The notes beneath the pieces were generated by a model. That model was not told where the DNA came from, searched no databases, and worked only from the letters and a program-made list of their open reading frames with translations. The position numbers and the translations under genes are program-made. Source: Siphonodentalium dalli (lineage: Eukaryota > Mollusca > Scaphopoda > Gadilida > Siphonodentaliidae). Taken from it: DNA of 64,000 nucleotides. Every line of letters starts with the position of its first letter. The first letter of the stretch is position 1. Below, one piece after another: positions 35,492-47,288 of the stretch. The stretch spans positions 268,389,426-268,453,425 of the forward strand of contig CP136063.1 in assembly GCA_032622095.1 (NCBI GenBank). Reading direction: 5' to 3'.

Positions 35492-35710
35492 TACAGTAAT
35501 TCCCTAATTAATCGACTCCTTTAACCATAGCAGAATTATGGGTAACTTTTCAGGATTTAGTCGGAAATATGGCTTGTTGCCATTCATCGGAAAGCTCTCG
35601 GGGAGAGCTTTCCGATGAATGGCAACAAGCCATATTTCCGACTAAATCCTGAAACGTTACCCATAATTCTGCTGTGGTTAAAGGAGTCGATTAATTAGGG
35701 CTTTACTGTA
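35492..35710. mobile_element. mariner-like palindromic MITE, 219 bp
   Basis: Almost perfect inverted repeat, about 108 bp per arm with about five mismatches, pivoting at CTCTCGGGGAGAG. The tips TACAGTAATTCCCTAATTAA and TTAATTAGGGCTTTACTGTA fit a TA target duplication and the CAGT start of Tc1/mariner elements. A folded transcript would be a long dsRNA. Confidence 0.8.
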
Positions 35711-36600
35711 GGCCTGTGAAGACTCATTGTGAATCCAGTGTACCGCTATACATGTAGATTTCAAACAATAACGGTACACGGTACATGTATCGTATTGCGT
35801 CATACCGGTAAATGCACAGATAATGATGGATAATGCAGTGCTTTTTTGCAAATACAGTGTATATATACGGTACCTCACTTTAAACTCTCCCGGGAATTTT
35901 TATTTTACATTCAAAACGACGAGTTTTCCTGTGTCCGGTGTCCATTGAAAAACCAATCTGATACTGATATTAAAATAATTATAAAAGGAATAATTTTGAG
36001 TTACATATATAAACATGCACGCATAAAACACATATCTCAGTTTATGTAGGTTATATTGAGCTAGTGACATTTAAATTTACTCGTATCAATGGATGTACGG
36101 TATCAATGTTACATGTACATTATTACACCAGGACTGGGTACATGTACATCACACGAGTGGGTAGTACTTTATAAACATGATCATACGGTATGCTATATGG
36201 AGAGTCGTGCAGTGCATGATAGAAGATTAAAGCTCCTGTGGTTTCACACCAGTGATATGTCCTCAATATACCAGTATATGGCAGGGATGTAGGTGTCAAC
36301 ACTGCAGATTACGGTATGTCTTCAAAATACTACAAATTGGTCAGCTTATAACTATATAGTTGCATGCTTACAGCTAGTTCAATTTGTGCGATGGAATGGG
36401 CTCGTGGCCACCGGTTCGACCATATGGTTTGGGCCGGTGAATTGGATAAATATTTCAATTAAATCCTCCGTACTATCAAATGCTCGGACTACCGGTACAT
36501 GTAATCATGTATATATATGTTGTATTGGCTTATCCCAAAGTGTAGCAGTCTCAATTCTATTGCTACATACAGCTATGCTCTTATTAAGGGACCTGTTTAA
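35711..36600. other. No gene recognised
   Basis: AT-rich with TACATGTACAT and TACCGGTACATGTA motifs. No supported coding. Confidence 0.35.
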
Positions 36601-36609
36601 TGAGGTTAT

Positions 36610-37745
36610 GGGCCGGTACGTACCGCGGTGATACCACCAGAATACCATGGTGATACCACCAGAATACCACGTTTATTTTGTACCGCGGTGGAGGCGGTCG
36701 ATCCGCGGTACTGGGCGGTATTCTTACCTCTTGTCACCACAGGTCACCGCGTTATTGGTGCTCGTTACCACAATACACCGCGTCATCCTCCACTGCGAAG
36801 TGAAAACATGCATGAAAAAACCTAGGCGGCCTGCAGGAATCCAATTCATGATCTCGGGAAGTTAAAAAAAACATTATTGTAAGGATGGCACCGCCTTCGT
36901 TCTCTCTCGGGCAACATGTATGTCTATGCAAGATAGCGTCACGCGGTTGGATACGTGATGTATAACTTCTATATCTCATGCCAAAAACAAAAAAATAGGT
37001 TTGTTTCGGGTATTTCGGTTTCTGCATGGCAACCCTAAACTTTTTTCCGACTACATATATTTTCCCCGTACCAAAATAAAAACATAAAAGTGAAAAACAA
37101 ATAAAGCGACGTTTCGTATAAACAAGGTGAAGTCCCATGCGACTTGCAGTGATACCGATATAATTTAGCATTTGCTGTACTCGGCAGTTCAGGGTAAAAA
37201 TTATTTTCACATATTCTTATCTAATCACAATTCGGATGAAATGCATGCGTGTTTGGCATTGGAAAGGGGAAACGTACATGTATGCCTCTATATAATAAGT
37301 ACGGTTAGCGCAAGATAAAATTTTACGTACCAATCTGATAATCTGAGTAACGACAATAACACTGACAGTGACTAACTAAATTGAAAGTTTTGTTGAAAAA
37401 AAAAACATACTGAATTCCAAGATGATTTAAATTGTTTTGTATGCTCGTTCGTTTCTTTGATACACCCAGTCATTCGGTAAGACAATCAGCTGCACATTTT
37501 GGTATTTGGCTCACACTATTGTGTATTAGCAATACAGTTCACGGAGACTGTCGATGGCGCTACCGTTTTACGTGGTGCATTTACTGCATTTCACCGCGGT
37601 ACTAGCATTTGTTACCGTTGGTAATGCGGTGGTACGCGAACGGTCCGGTGGTACCTCAGTACCACACGGTATTGCAAACGCGAATCGGCGGTATCACGCG
37701 TTATTACACTGCGGAATTAATGCATGTACGCCGCTGAACTAACGC
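36610..37745. repeat. Two GC-rich blocks with ACCGCGGT motifs around AT-rich spacer
   Basis: GTACCGCGGTGATACCACC (36,618 on) and similar strings up to 36,790; a comparable block with CACCGCGGTACTAGC and GGTGGTACCTCAGTACCACA at 37,550-37,700. They may be the two ends of one element, but I cannot align them as clean TIRs. The 152-aa minus ORF in the spacer is not supported. Confidence 0.4.
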
Positions 37746-37757
37746 ATGTACACCTCG

Positions 37758-38157
37758 TTAACCCTTTACCCAACAGAAGGGCCCTGTGCCAATGCATTCT
37801 CTTATATATGCGAGTCGACCATAGGTCGCCTCGCATATATAAGAGAATGCATTGGCTTAACACATTACAAATTATAAAATTGTTAAAGAATGTAAGAAAA
37901 AATGGTAAAAAGTGTTTAAAAAAGATAATTTTTAGGCCAATGCATTCTCTTATATATGCGAGGCGACCTATGGTCGACTCGCATATATAAGAGAATGCAT
38001 TGGCACAGGGCATAACTGTAACTATCACAATGTGGTCAAGGAGCCGGTTCCAATGATATCCATATTTGTATGGTTCTATTGAGACAGACCCAAGATATTT
38101 TAGGCTGTTGAAGCATTATTTGGCCGGTTTTGGCCGGTTTGTTGGGTAAAGGGTTAA
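37758..38157. mobile_element. piggyBac-like element made of nested palindromes, family 3
   Basis: TTAACCCTTTACCCAACA at 37,758-37,775 and its exact complement at 38,140-38,157. TTAA plus a CCC start fits the piggyBac superfamily. Inside lie two hairpins of about 75 bp (37,788-37,857 and 37,936-38,006), each from CCAATGCATTCTCTTATATA arms. The second is the reverse complement of the first, including the asymmetric centre GAGTCGACCATAGGTCGCC. Best copy of the family. Confidence 0.85.
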
Positions 38158-38850
38158 AGCAGGTCGCTTACTGTTAGCAGTGCTGTATATATAGATGGAA
38201 TTAACATTTGACACCACATTTAGAATTGCTATAACTATGTTTATAAAAAAAATTCGGGTGTCTAAAACTTGCGCAGGGCCAGATATTTTCTGACGCCCAG
38301 AAACAAACTGTCGACAGACTTAGTTTGTTCTGCATGACGAAAATAGTGCACGTCACGGGATGTTTGTTTCGCCACTACATGGATATACAACAATCCAAAG
38401 TTGAAAAAATTGTACTTGAATCAGATTACTGTTGTATACATGTACATATGCATGTATGTTAGCAATATTAAGTGCAGAAACTTCGGGTGCTCGGAGAGAA
38501 ATGGCGGCTGGACACATCCCAAAAAATTCTTGCTATGGCGAAAATAGAGGGGGCATGCACTGAGGGCGCCGGATGGTAGATCCGCCCTTACACCGCAAGT
38601 ACATGTACATGACAATTTTTTTTTATTAAAACCACTTTTAGAAATTGAATTTTTTTTTTAAATTCACGGATAGCGCACATCCTTAATTATGTGTATTTGA
38701 CTCATCTAACATGTACATGTAGCTAACTACGGAAAATGATTATTGATTAATTGATTATTGGCTTTATTAGCATTCATTGATTATACTGTATGATTAATCG
38801 TGGCAACCCTAGACAGATACTTGAACACAACTAATAACGTCAATTCTATT
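38158..38850. other. No gene recognised
   Basis: AT-rich with poly-T and ACATGTACAT motifs. Confidence 0.35.
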
Positions 38851-38854
38851 TGTG

Positions 38855-40355
38855 CCATAGAATTTAGTCATGCAAAGAGTAAAATCCAAGATGGCTGCTG
38901 GCAGAGATGTTTTTTGGCCGAACGACCGCAAATTTACTCGTTCCCATCTGCATGTCAATATTAACATCCATGACAAATTTCATGATGATCAGACTAACAG
39001 TACGACCTGCAGCCCATGCTAATAGATTGAATTTTTAAATCCAAGATGGCCGCTGTCCGCCATGTTTTTTTCCGAATGACCCCAAAATGCCTCGATCCCA
39101 TCTACATGTGAATGTCAACAGGGGAACAGCCATTACAAATTTCATAATGATCCGACCAAAGGTAGGACCTGCGGTACCGGTATGTACACATCTAGCCCGT
39201 GCCAAAGGATTTACCGGTATTCAAACAAAGAGTAAAATCTAAGATGACTGCTGATGGCCATGTTTTTTGGCTGAACGACCCCAAAATGACTCGTTCCCAT
39301 CTACATGTCAAAATTAACATCCATGGCAAATTTAATGATGATCGACAAAGATACAACCTGTAGCCCATGCTAATGGATTGATTTTTGAAATCCAAGATGG
39401 CCGCTGGTGCCTGGTGGCCATGTTTTTTGGCCGAACGACCCCAAAATGACTCGTTCCCATCTACGTCATGTCAATAGCCATGACAAATCTCATAATGTTC
39501 TGACCAAAGATACGACCTGTAGCCCATGCTAATGGATTGATTTTTGAAATCCAAGATAGCCGCTGGTGCCTGGTGGCCATGTTTTTTGGTCAAGCGACCC
39601 CAAAATGACTCATTCCCATCTATGACATGTCAATGTCAACAGCCATGACAAATTTCATAATGATGTGACCAAAGGTACGACCTGTAGCCTGTGCCAAAGA
39701 CTTGTTCCCATTTACATGTCAATATTAACATCCATGACAAATTTTATGATGATCAGATGAATAGTACGACCTGTACTAGTAGTCAGCACCAATGGATTGA
39801 ATTTTGAAATCCAAGATGGCCGCCAGTGGCCATGTCTTTTGGCCGAATGACCGAAAATGACCCGTTCCCATCTACATGTACAATTTGTACATGTCAATAG
39901 CCATGACAAATCTCATACTTGTAATGATCTGACTAAAGGTATTATGACCTGTAGCCTATGCCAATGGATTTAGTCATGCAAAGAGTAAAATCCAAGATGT
40001 CTGCTGATGGCCATAACCCGAAAAGGACTTGTTCCTAGCCACATGTCAATATGAACATCGACAAACTTCATGATGATCCAGCAGACGAACAGTACGAGCT
40101 GCAGACCGCACCAATGGATTTAATTTTTAAATTCAAGATGGCCACCAGCGGCCATGTTTTTCGGGAGATTGACACCAAAATGACTCGTTCCCATCTGCAT
40201 GTCATTGTTAACATCCATGACAAATTTCATGAAGATCCGACCAAAGCTACGATCTGTAGCCTGCGCCAAAGGACTTAGTCATGCAAAGAGTAAAATTCAA
40301 AATGGCTGCTGACGGCCATGTTTTTTGGTCGAACAACCCTAAAATGACTCGTTCC
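38855..40355 (+). repeat. Pearl-like monomer array, truncated at both ends
   Basis: Eight to nine diverged about 160-bp monomers with CAAGATGGC, GGCCATGTTTTTTGG and CTCGTTCCCATCTACATG. No 5' block or 3' hairpin. The array ends abruptly at GACTCGTTCCCA, where a hAT-like CAGGGATGG tip begins (40,359). Several monomers carry small insertions such as TACCGGTA. Confidence 0.75.
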
Positions 40356-40358
40356 CAC

Positions 40359-40400
40359 AGGGATGGATCCAGAGATTTTTTGGGGACACCTGTTTTGGGT
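40359..40400 (+). repeat. hAT-like terminal fragment 'CAGGGATGG', copy 2
   Basis: CAGGGATGGATCCAGAGATT runs into TTTTGGGGACACCTGTTTTG; compare 34,224-34,275. Confidence 0.55.
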
Positions 40401-41879
40401 TGGGCCAGTTTTTGTCGGATACGATTTAATCGGACCGATCCAACTGAATTTGATTTCATCAGGAAAATCCGGCTCATGACGATGGCAACGCGGGTGTTTT
40501 GCTTGTCACATGACCAAAACATCATTCATAATATCGGAATAGTTAGCAGCGACCGTTATTCTAAAATTATATCAAGAATTCTGATCAATCGACAAGAAAC
40601 AACGGCTGGTAGACCTATGTGCAGAAAATAGGTGCCCGTATATAATAATCGCAACAAGAGGGAGGCAGCTGTGGAAAGGTAGATTACGCCAATTTACGGC
40701 TATTGGCACTATTAACTGTATTGCCCGTGACCTTTGGAATTTTTTTTATATGTAGCGATTGGAAATGCTTATAAGTTACTGGTATTATCAGAAATCTTTT
40801 GGTTTAATGGATTATGCTTATCCTGCTTGAAATGAGACTTACCATTATCACTCTAATTCATATAATAGGCTATTTTATAAAATTAAAGTGAGACACATAC
40901 CGGTACATAATATACTACATGTAGTACAGAAACAATGTCTATTAAGTAGTAATTATTATTTATAGTACTACTCTCTATGTTAATTTTTCATTTAGTTATG
41001 AGATCCCACCTGATAACCAGGTTGATTCGATCAAATTGTTAATGTTCCTGTACTGTATTTGATTGAAATACTGAAGTCATAACAAACCTGAACTGAAACT
41101 ATTTGAAGTTTTCACACATGAAAGCTAAATAACGCCAAACATACTTTACAGTATGATTCCAACTGTTAAACTTAAATCTTTTTGTAAACTTAAATTTCTT
41201 ATGTCAATATATATAAAGGTTTTCATCTTGTTATGATATGAATTGGGACCTAAATTGAGAAAAAAATTTAAATAAATAAAAAAAAAATTTGGGTCCAATT
41301 TTGTGTGTGCAATGGAAATAAAAAGTTTAGGGTCAGGGGTTTAAAATAGGGTCGGTCGGGTTAGCGGAAACAAACGTCTTTTTTTTTTTAGGCCTAAGTT
41401 GATTTCGTTAATTTGTTGCATTCCATATGCGGATGCATGCATGTGGGTGCCAGTGGAATATATAGTTTTTCTGTGAAAAAAAGTTTTCCCAAGCCATAGG
41501 CTCATATACATGTAGGGCTATAGCGCCACCGAATAAATGCTCCCAAATGGAATCTATTTCAGTTAGTAAATAGAGTAATAAAATAACATGTTGATTTTGT
41601 TGCATTCCAAATCTACATGCATGTACATGTATGTGTGGCAGGTGGGATTACACAATACAGTTTTAGTTCAATAAAGTGTTCCCACGCGCCTCCGATGAAA
41701 GAGAAGTATGAGCAATCCATTTTGACGGGCCAGTCCATTTTGACGGGCAATCCCCCAGTAAGTACAGATTCTTAGTGACCATCTGTGATATACAATAAAT
41801 TATATAATGAAACGTTATTATAAAAGTAATAATGAGGTCAGTAAGAATCGTTTTCAGGTAGCTGAAGTTCATCATATAC
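40401..41879. other. No gene recognised
   Basis: AT-rich, with an A/T-only stretch near 41,265-41,300. No coding frame stands out. Confidence 0.35.
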
Positions 41880-42280
41880 ATGTACTCTTGAGTACCTAAT
41901 AAAAGTACAGGGTGGAATAATAGTACAGGTTGAAAAATGTTGCGTAACTGAATAATAGTACAAGGCGGAATAAACGTACAGACTGGAAATATTAGTACCA
42001 TACAACCCAACAAAACGCACCATCTGACTGATTTACTGATGCCATGAGACAGAAATACTTTTGATGGATAGCCAGGTCTGTGAATCTACAGTGTGCTGAT
42101 CACTGTCAACAATCAGAGTTCATTTATCTATGAATTACACAATTTAAGATTGGTGAATTATTTATTTTGGTTAATTTAATAAACGTACAGGACCAAATAA
42201 CGATCGTACATGTGGAAATTTTACCTCAATTTTAATAATCGTACATGTATGTTTATTAGGAACTCAAGAGTACAGGTACA
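41880..42280. mobile_element. Possible TIR element with GTAC motifs
   Basis: TGTACTCTTGAGTACCTAAT near 41,880 pairs with ATTAGGAACTCAAGAGTACA near 42,256. Between them GAATAATAGTAC and related strings recur every 20-35 bp. The TIRs have a few mismatches. Confidence 0.45.
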
Positions 42281-43250
42281 GCCCTTCGATTATGAGGTTT
42301 GCGATCACGCTCACGCACCATAACACGCCTGAAATTAAATCTTGGCGAGTAATTAATCACACTCCTCGGCAATATTCGGCGCACGATTGAAAATGGTTTT
42401 ATGATAACGATCAACCTTGTTTGCTGGAGAAGACTGACGGACACGCCGTAAGTAATTGTTTTAAGTTTTGCGCACGCGCTAGAACATTCTTATAGTCAGG
42501 TGCGTTTAGATATGTTGTCGCATTCGTCTGTAGGTCTGAGGGATTCTCGGCTAGATATTGTTACCAACATGACATATTTAAATTAATCATCACCAACTTG
42601 ACGTAATTTTGGTACCATGTGTTGCGTTCTAAAATAAAAGCCGCCCCGATAGAAGGCGAAGATGAATAGAAATCGAAACTTGAGTTCGCGGCAAACAAAC
42701 ATTGTTTTAAAAAATATCGATAGAGTTCATACAACAGGAAACTCTCACGTGGTTACGTGGTCTCTGGTCGCATTTCATAACAACTTACATCCAACGGAAG
42801 CATTACGATGCAATTCGAGAATGGAGTTTTAATTACTTCAATGTGAAGAATACATGTGTACAAGATGAATCACAATGGTGATAAAAATTGATTTAATTTT
42901 GAGTCTTCGTTCGTCATTTTATACCCCCCCCCCCCCCAAATATTCACCAAAATCACACGCCTGGGTTTCAGGTTAGGTGAGTGACCAACCACACTCCTGC
43001 ATTTTACAGAATCTAAGGACTGCAGGTACCCGGTACTCAGAAAATTCCCAATGAAAGCTATTATTTGGCATATATACATTTATCACATAATTTGGCCATA
43101 AAAGCAGTTTCATAATTATCGGTAATAGACACGTTTAATATCAGCGCGTGCGATGACGTCACGGCCTTCTTCAAATAACTTGCGATCGCTGTAGTAGTTA
43201 TGATTGTTGTTTTCGATGAATATTTCGCGTTGCTTCGGGTTTATTTGATC
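42281..43250. other. No gene recognised; C homopolymer
   Basis: A run of about 14 C lies near 42,925. No supported coding. Confidence 0.35.
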
Positions 43251-43251
43251 A

Positions 43252-43421
43252 TGTGATAAAAGGTATCTCACACTCGTCCTATTTTATACGTAATTTATCA
43301 ACCTCGTCCTCTAAATTCTATTTGAGCCTCGGTAAACCTCGGCTCAAATCGAATTTAGTGAACTCGGTTGATAAATTCCGTATAAAATAGAAACTCATGT
43401 GAGATCCTCTATGTATCACAT
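43252..43421. repeat. Fold-back MITE, family 1-like, copy 2
   Basis: Inverted arms of about 75 bp with CTATTTTATACG, ATTTATCAACC and TTTGAGCCTCGG and their complements. Followed by AGATCCTCTATGTAT, the same flank string as at 3,563 and 60,967. Confidence 0.75.
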
Positions 43422-43435
43422 ATTCATTTCTGAAG

Positions 43436-43729
43436 TCTGTAATTGTCTTGAGATGTGTACTAATAATTGCCATAGAAGCTTTTATTCAAACAGACGAACA
43501 TGGATAACTCTAAAATCAAGTGGTAAATAACACAATTTTGACAGAGAACATCCTTTTGATGGCATGTTTTGGGACCACAAACAATAGAAATAACAAAACT
43601 TCAAACATTTATATATGATCACTCTCTGCATTGATTGGTAGGTTCCTCAACTCAAATCAATTATTTTTAACCCCGTAGCCAAAGAAATAGTAATTTATGA
43701 GGGTCTGATCGGATTTAGTACCTTTAATT
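43436..43729. mobile_element. TTAA-ended MITE, family 2, copy 3, 5'-truncated
   Basis: Collinear with the right two thirds of 12,168-12,635 from GTAATTGTCTTGAGATGTGT. Ends GATTTAGTACCTTTAA. The left terminus is missing. Confidence 0.75.
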
Positions 43730-44713
43730 GCAAACGTCATCAATTCAAATAAAGTGCACGCTCATTCTGAGACAGTTGACAACACAAGTGACAAAAGTAA
43801 AGAACCTGCATGTAGTTCATGTTGAGTCGTTGACAGTGGCCACTCATCGATCGATCGTAGGTTCCAGAACAAAAAGTTTGCGGTCATTTCCCACGTGGGA
43901 TAACATTTCTTTTCGTTCGTATTCTCATTTTTGCAACAACAAGCTAGTCAATAAGTAGACGATTATTGTACAGGTATCTGAATTTGCAGTTAGGTTAGTA
44001 CAAGCTTTTTTGAATTCTGTAAACTGGCTGAAACTGAATAGGTATTTCCGGGCAGCACTACTGTGTCAACAATTTGATTCAACCAATCACAATGAGGAGA
44101 GTGTGTGGTCATTGTTTATCAACATAAATTATTGACATGAATATGTAACCTGATGTGCTTTGTCTTGTGACACTTAATTGCTACAACATGGCTTCAGCAC
44201 GCTTTGATCTTTGTTGTGTGTTGTCGCAGTTTAATATAGAAAGACGGTCGAGTGCTTTATTCCTTGCTACAATTTAGTTACCGAGTGTCGACATTACAAT
44301 AATATGCTGTGTGGGTAATTAATTTATTTACAAGGGAAAATTCCCCCTGCACAGTGCTTATTTGGGACCCTACGTGTGTTACTTTTCCGTTAAAAAATCG
44401 AAAGTCATTTGCAAAAACAGAAAATATCAGAACACAAAATGTGTAGATTTGAAACCAAAGTCGCAAACGAATAAACAGACTACCCATCTCCAATATAAAA
44501 TAATTCTTTGTCATGTAATTATCTTATAGTGTAGATGGGCAATACGTAAATAACCGTTGATTTTACTATAATATGTCCACTAACAGTTCTGATTGTCCAC
44601 TCGAGATCTATCGTGAGTCTTCGACAACAAGGTTGTTGTTTGGGTTCGAGGTTCGAGACAATGATTCGGTTTCAAGGTTCGGTTCGCCTGAAAAATTTAA
44701 GGTTCGCAGGGCC
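43730..44713. other. No gene recognised
   Basis: Mixed composition. GTTCGAGGTTCGAGACAA and related strings repeat briefly near 44,645-44,710. Confidence 0.35.
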
Positions 44714-44826
44714 CTATACAGCAGCACCGAAACTTGGCAACACCCAGACTCCCAAGCCAGTCACCCATCCAAGTGCAAGTAGGCCTACTAACCGGGCTTG
44801 ACATTGCGTAAGTTTGGTGATCATAC
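44714..44826 (-). pseudogene. 5S rRNA-derived fragment
   Basis: On the minus strand TGATCACCAAACTTACGCAA leads to CAAGCCCGGTTAGTA, an 11-nt insertion, CACTTGGATGGGTGACTGGC and finally GGTGCTGCTGTATAG. These correspond to the 5S segments GGTTAGTA-CTTGGATGGGAGACC and GGTGCTGTAGGC (internal promoter box C and 3' end). The 5' third is poorly kept and the insertion disrupts the promoter, so it is a pseudogene or a 5S-derived SINE head. Confidence 0.6.
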
Positions 44827-44929
44827 AAAGTGTCTAATTACAGTGACCAAGAAATCTAGACCCCTCGAGCAGAGAAGTCATCGGCCTTCTACATTCAGAT
44901 TCACAATGTGAACGCTACACACACAACTG

Positions 44930-46115
44930 TGATTACACTGCAAGTGGAAGTATAGTATCCAAGCATAAGCCACGATTTTGAATCTAAAAACAAATGTCAG
45001 TGCTTGATATTGATATTTTTTACTTGCGAATTTGACGTGATCTAGCATGGTTACTTCCTACGATGGAAATTCTTCCACTTAGTGCCACCGCAGACGCTAC
45101 GATTAAAATCGTCAGTGGAGAAAATCGTAGGTGGAGAAATCGTAGCTTGCCCGCAGACGCTATGTTGCTGCGATGTTTACAGCTACGATTTTATCCACGT
45201 GATCGATCACATGATAGCAAAACGTTAGACCACATTCTCCACATTATGCAACTAAATACATATGCATGGCATGTTTCTAAATTTTCTAAACTAACAATTT
45301 GATGTTGAAAGTTCAAGTGAAATTGAATATTGTTTTTATTTTGACATTTTTGTACCTGTCAACTCAACAGGCTCAGCTGCCCCAATTGAATTTCAACAAT
45401 TGCGACAGCCCTCTTCTCCTTGCCTGATATATGGTATAGGCATGCACTCCCTGTCGTGCCACATCTCCACCAATGTGGCCTCGTTTTTGTAAGTTCAAGA
45501 AGTTTGTAAACGTTGCGCCATTTTTGAATGTTTAATTTTCGTGGTATTTACAACATGACCAGTGCGACAGTGGTCATGTGACAGCTACGATCGCGTGCGT
45601 TGCCAAGGTCACGCCACGATTTTCCTGGTAAAATCAAACAGTGCTTGATCGCTACGATTTGGCTACGATATTGTCGTGGGCATGCGCATTGGATGCTTCC
45701 TCCTGCGATTTTCCCCACTTACGATTTTAATCGCAGCGTGTGTGGTGGCACTTACAATTGAATCATGCATGGTTGCCTTAGTGTACATTGAGACGACCAT
45801 GATTCAATCGTAAGTAGAGGAACCAAGCCCGACATGATCGTCGATAGTTTGTTCGGACGCTTGCGATGTTGCATACATTATGATATCATAGATTGTTCCT
45901 AAAGCATGTGATTGACTACTGGCCTGCTATCATTTCAAGCTTCGATTTTTATGTACACACGACTGCGATTAAGCCGCAAGTGGTGATAACCAAGAATGCC
46001 ACGGTTTAGCATCTAAAATCAAGAGCTTGATATTTTTTATGCCCTACGATTTGGACGTGGACATGCGCAGTCCAGCTACCAGTTACTTCCTACAACGGAA
46101 ATCTGTCCACTTACT
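44930..46115. repeat. Mosaic around a Harbinger-like insertion
   Basis: Segments at 44,930-45,080 and 45,960-46,115 are diverged direct copies (AAGTGG, CCAAG, ATGCCACG/AAGCCACG, CTTGATATT, TTACTTCCTAC-A-GGAAATC and TCCACTTA). Between them lie the 670-bp element and a small palindrome at 45,750-45,815 (TTGAATCATG and CATGATTCAA). Confidence 0.55.
45082..45751. mobile_element. PIF/Harbinger-like non-autonomous element
   Basis: TIR of about 46 bp: GTGCCACC-CA-ACGCT-CGAT then TAAAATCGT-AGTGG-GAAAATCG at both ends, with about six mismatches. TTA flanks both sides (45,079-45,081 and 45,752-45,754), as expected for a TWA target duplication of PIF/Harbinger. 670 bp, no transposase. The TIR contains the small palindrome CGATTAAAATCG. 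Confidence 0.75.
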
Positions 46116-47288
46116 ATTGCATCGTGGTTGTCTGAATGTACACTTAAGCAAGTTAATGTAACGTTCACTTATTGCAATGATTCATTGATTGTTGTTGGCA
46201 TCTAATCAATGGTTGCTGATTGAATATCACCATGTAGAACTTTGAACATAATGACATTGTCAATAGGCCTACCATGATTGATGTTTTGATGGTGCATCGA
46301 ATTTTCCAAGTTTTCTGTTGTTTTATTTGCAAAATTGTCATCACGTTGAAAGTATCTATGCTTAGAAATTATGGACAGATGGAGTTCACAAATATGCACA
46401 CATAGGCCTACTGACGTAGCTTACCTGCTAGTCACAGTCGGTTGTTGTGCTCGGTTTATGCCGATATTCACATAAATTGCACCTCGTGTTCACGAATTAT
46501 TTCTGCGGCGGGACTATTTGTGAATTGTGATTGCGTATTAATTTATAGCACAAACTCACATCTCTTCGTCCGTTGTTGTTAGAAATACAACATTTTATAA
46601 CATTAGTAAACCTCAATACAATTAAATAAGTAGTTTGTTTCATACAATTGCAGAATATTATGTGTTTAAATTGTCAATGCGTTTGGAACTATATGTTATC
46701 ATAAAATTTTATTTATCGGATTTATTTTTAGATTTTATCGACGAGCACTGATTGACTGAATCGAAACATCGATCTATACAATAATCGTCGATGATCGAAA
46801 CAAGTTAATAGCCTGGCCCGGGTTACTCTGCTTTAAACTTATGAATATTGCACGAATCTATCTAAAATACCGATAGAAAATTGAAGATATTCTCTACATG
46901 GGCATTGATGCGACTGGTATTAGTTTTCTGGGAAAATGTTTTTTAATTTGTAAACAATCATCGACTGATTTGTGAAATTGTGTTGGGCTTGACAACCGAT
47001 TACGACAATATACAAATTCAAATTATTTATTGGTTATGACCATATTCTAGCGTAATCCAAGATAAAATACATATATAAATATCATCTTACATATAATAAT
47101 TATATATTATTACTGCCTATAGTACAGTAATATATCTATAGTTTCAAGTTTTACGACAATAATGCTTTAAGCCCACCGATCCTATGTGCGACATTTCTGC
47201 TCACCAAATTTCAAAATCCAAGGGTCGTATTACATAAAAATTGGTGACGTCACAAAATCAGATATAGCCTATATACGACCCAAAGCGT
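46116..47288. other. No gene recognised
   Basis: AT-rich. Short inverted strings GGGTCGTAT and ATACGACCC near 47,222 and 47,273. Confidence 0.35.

Noticed and set aside
36752-37210. 152-aa minus-strand ORF
   Set aside because: It lacks recognisable motifs, has an irregular composition and spans the edge of a GC-rich repeat block.
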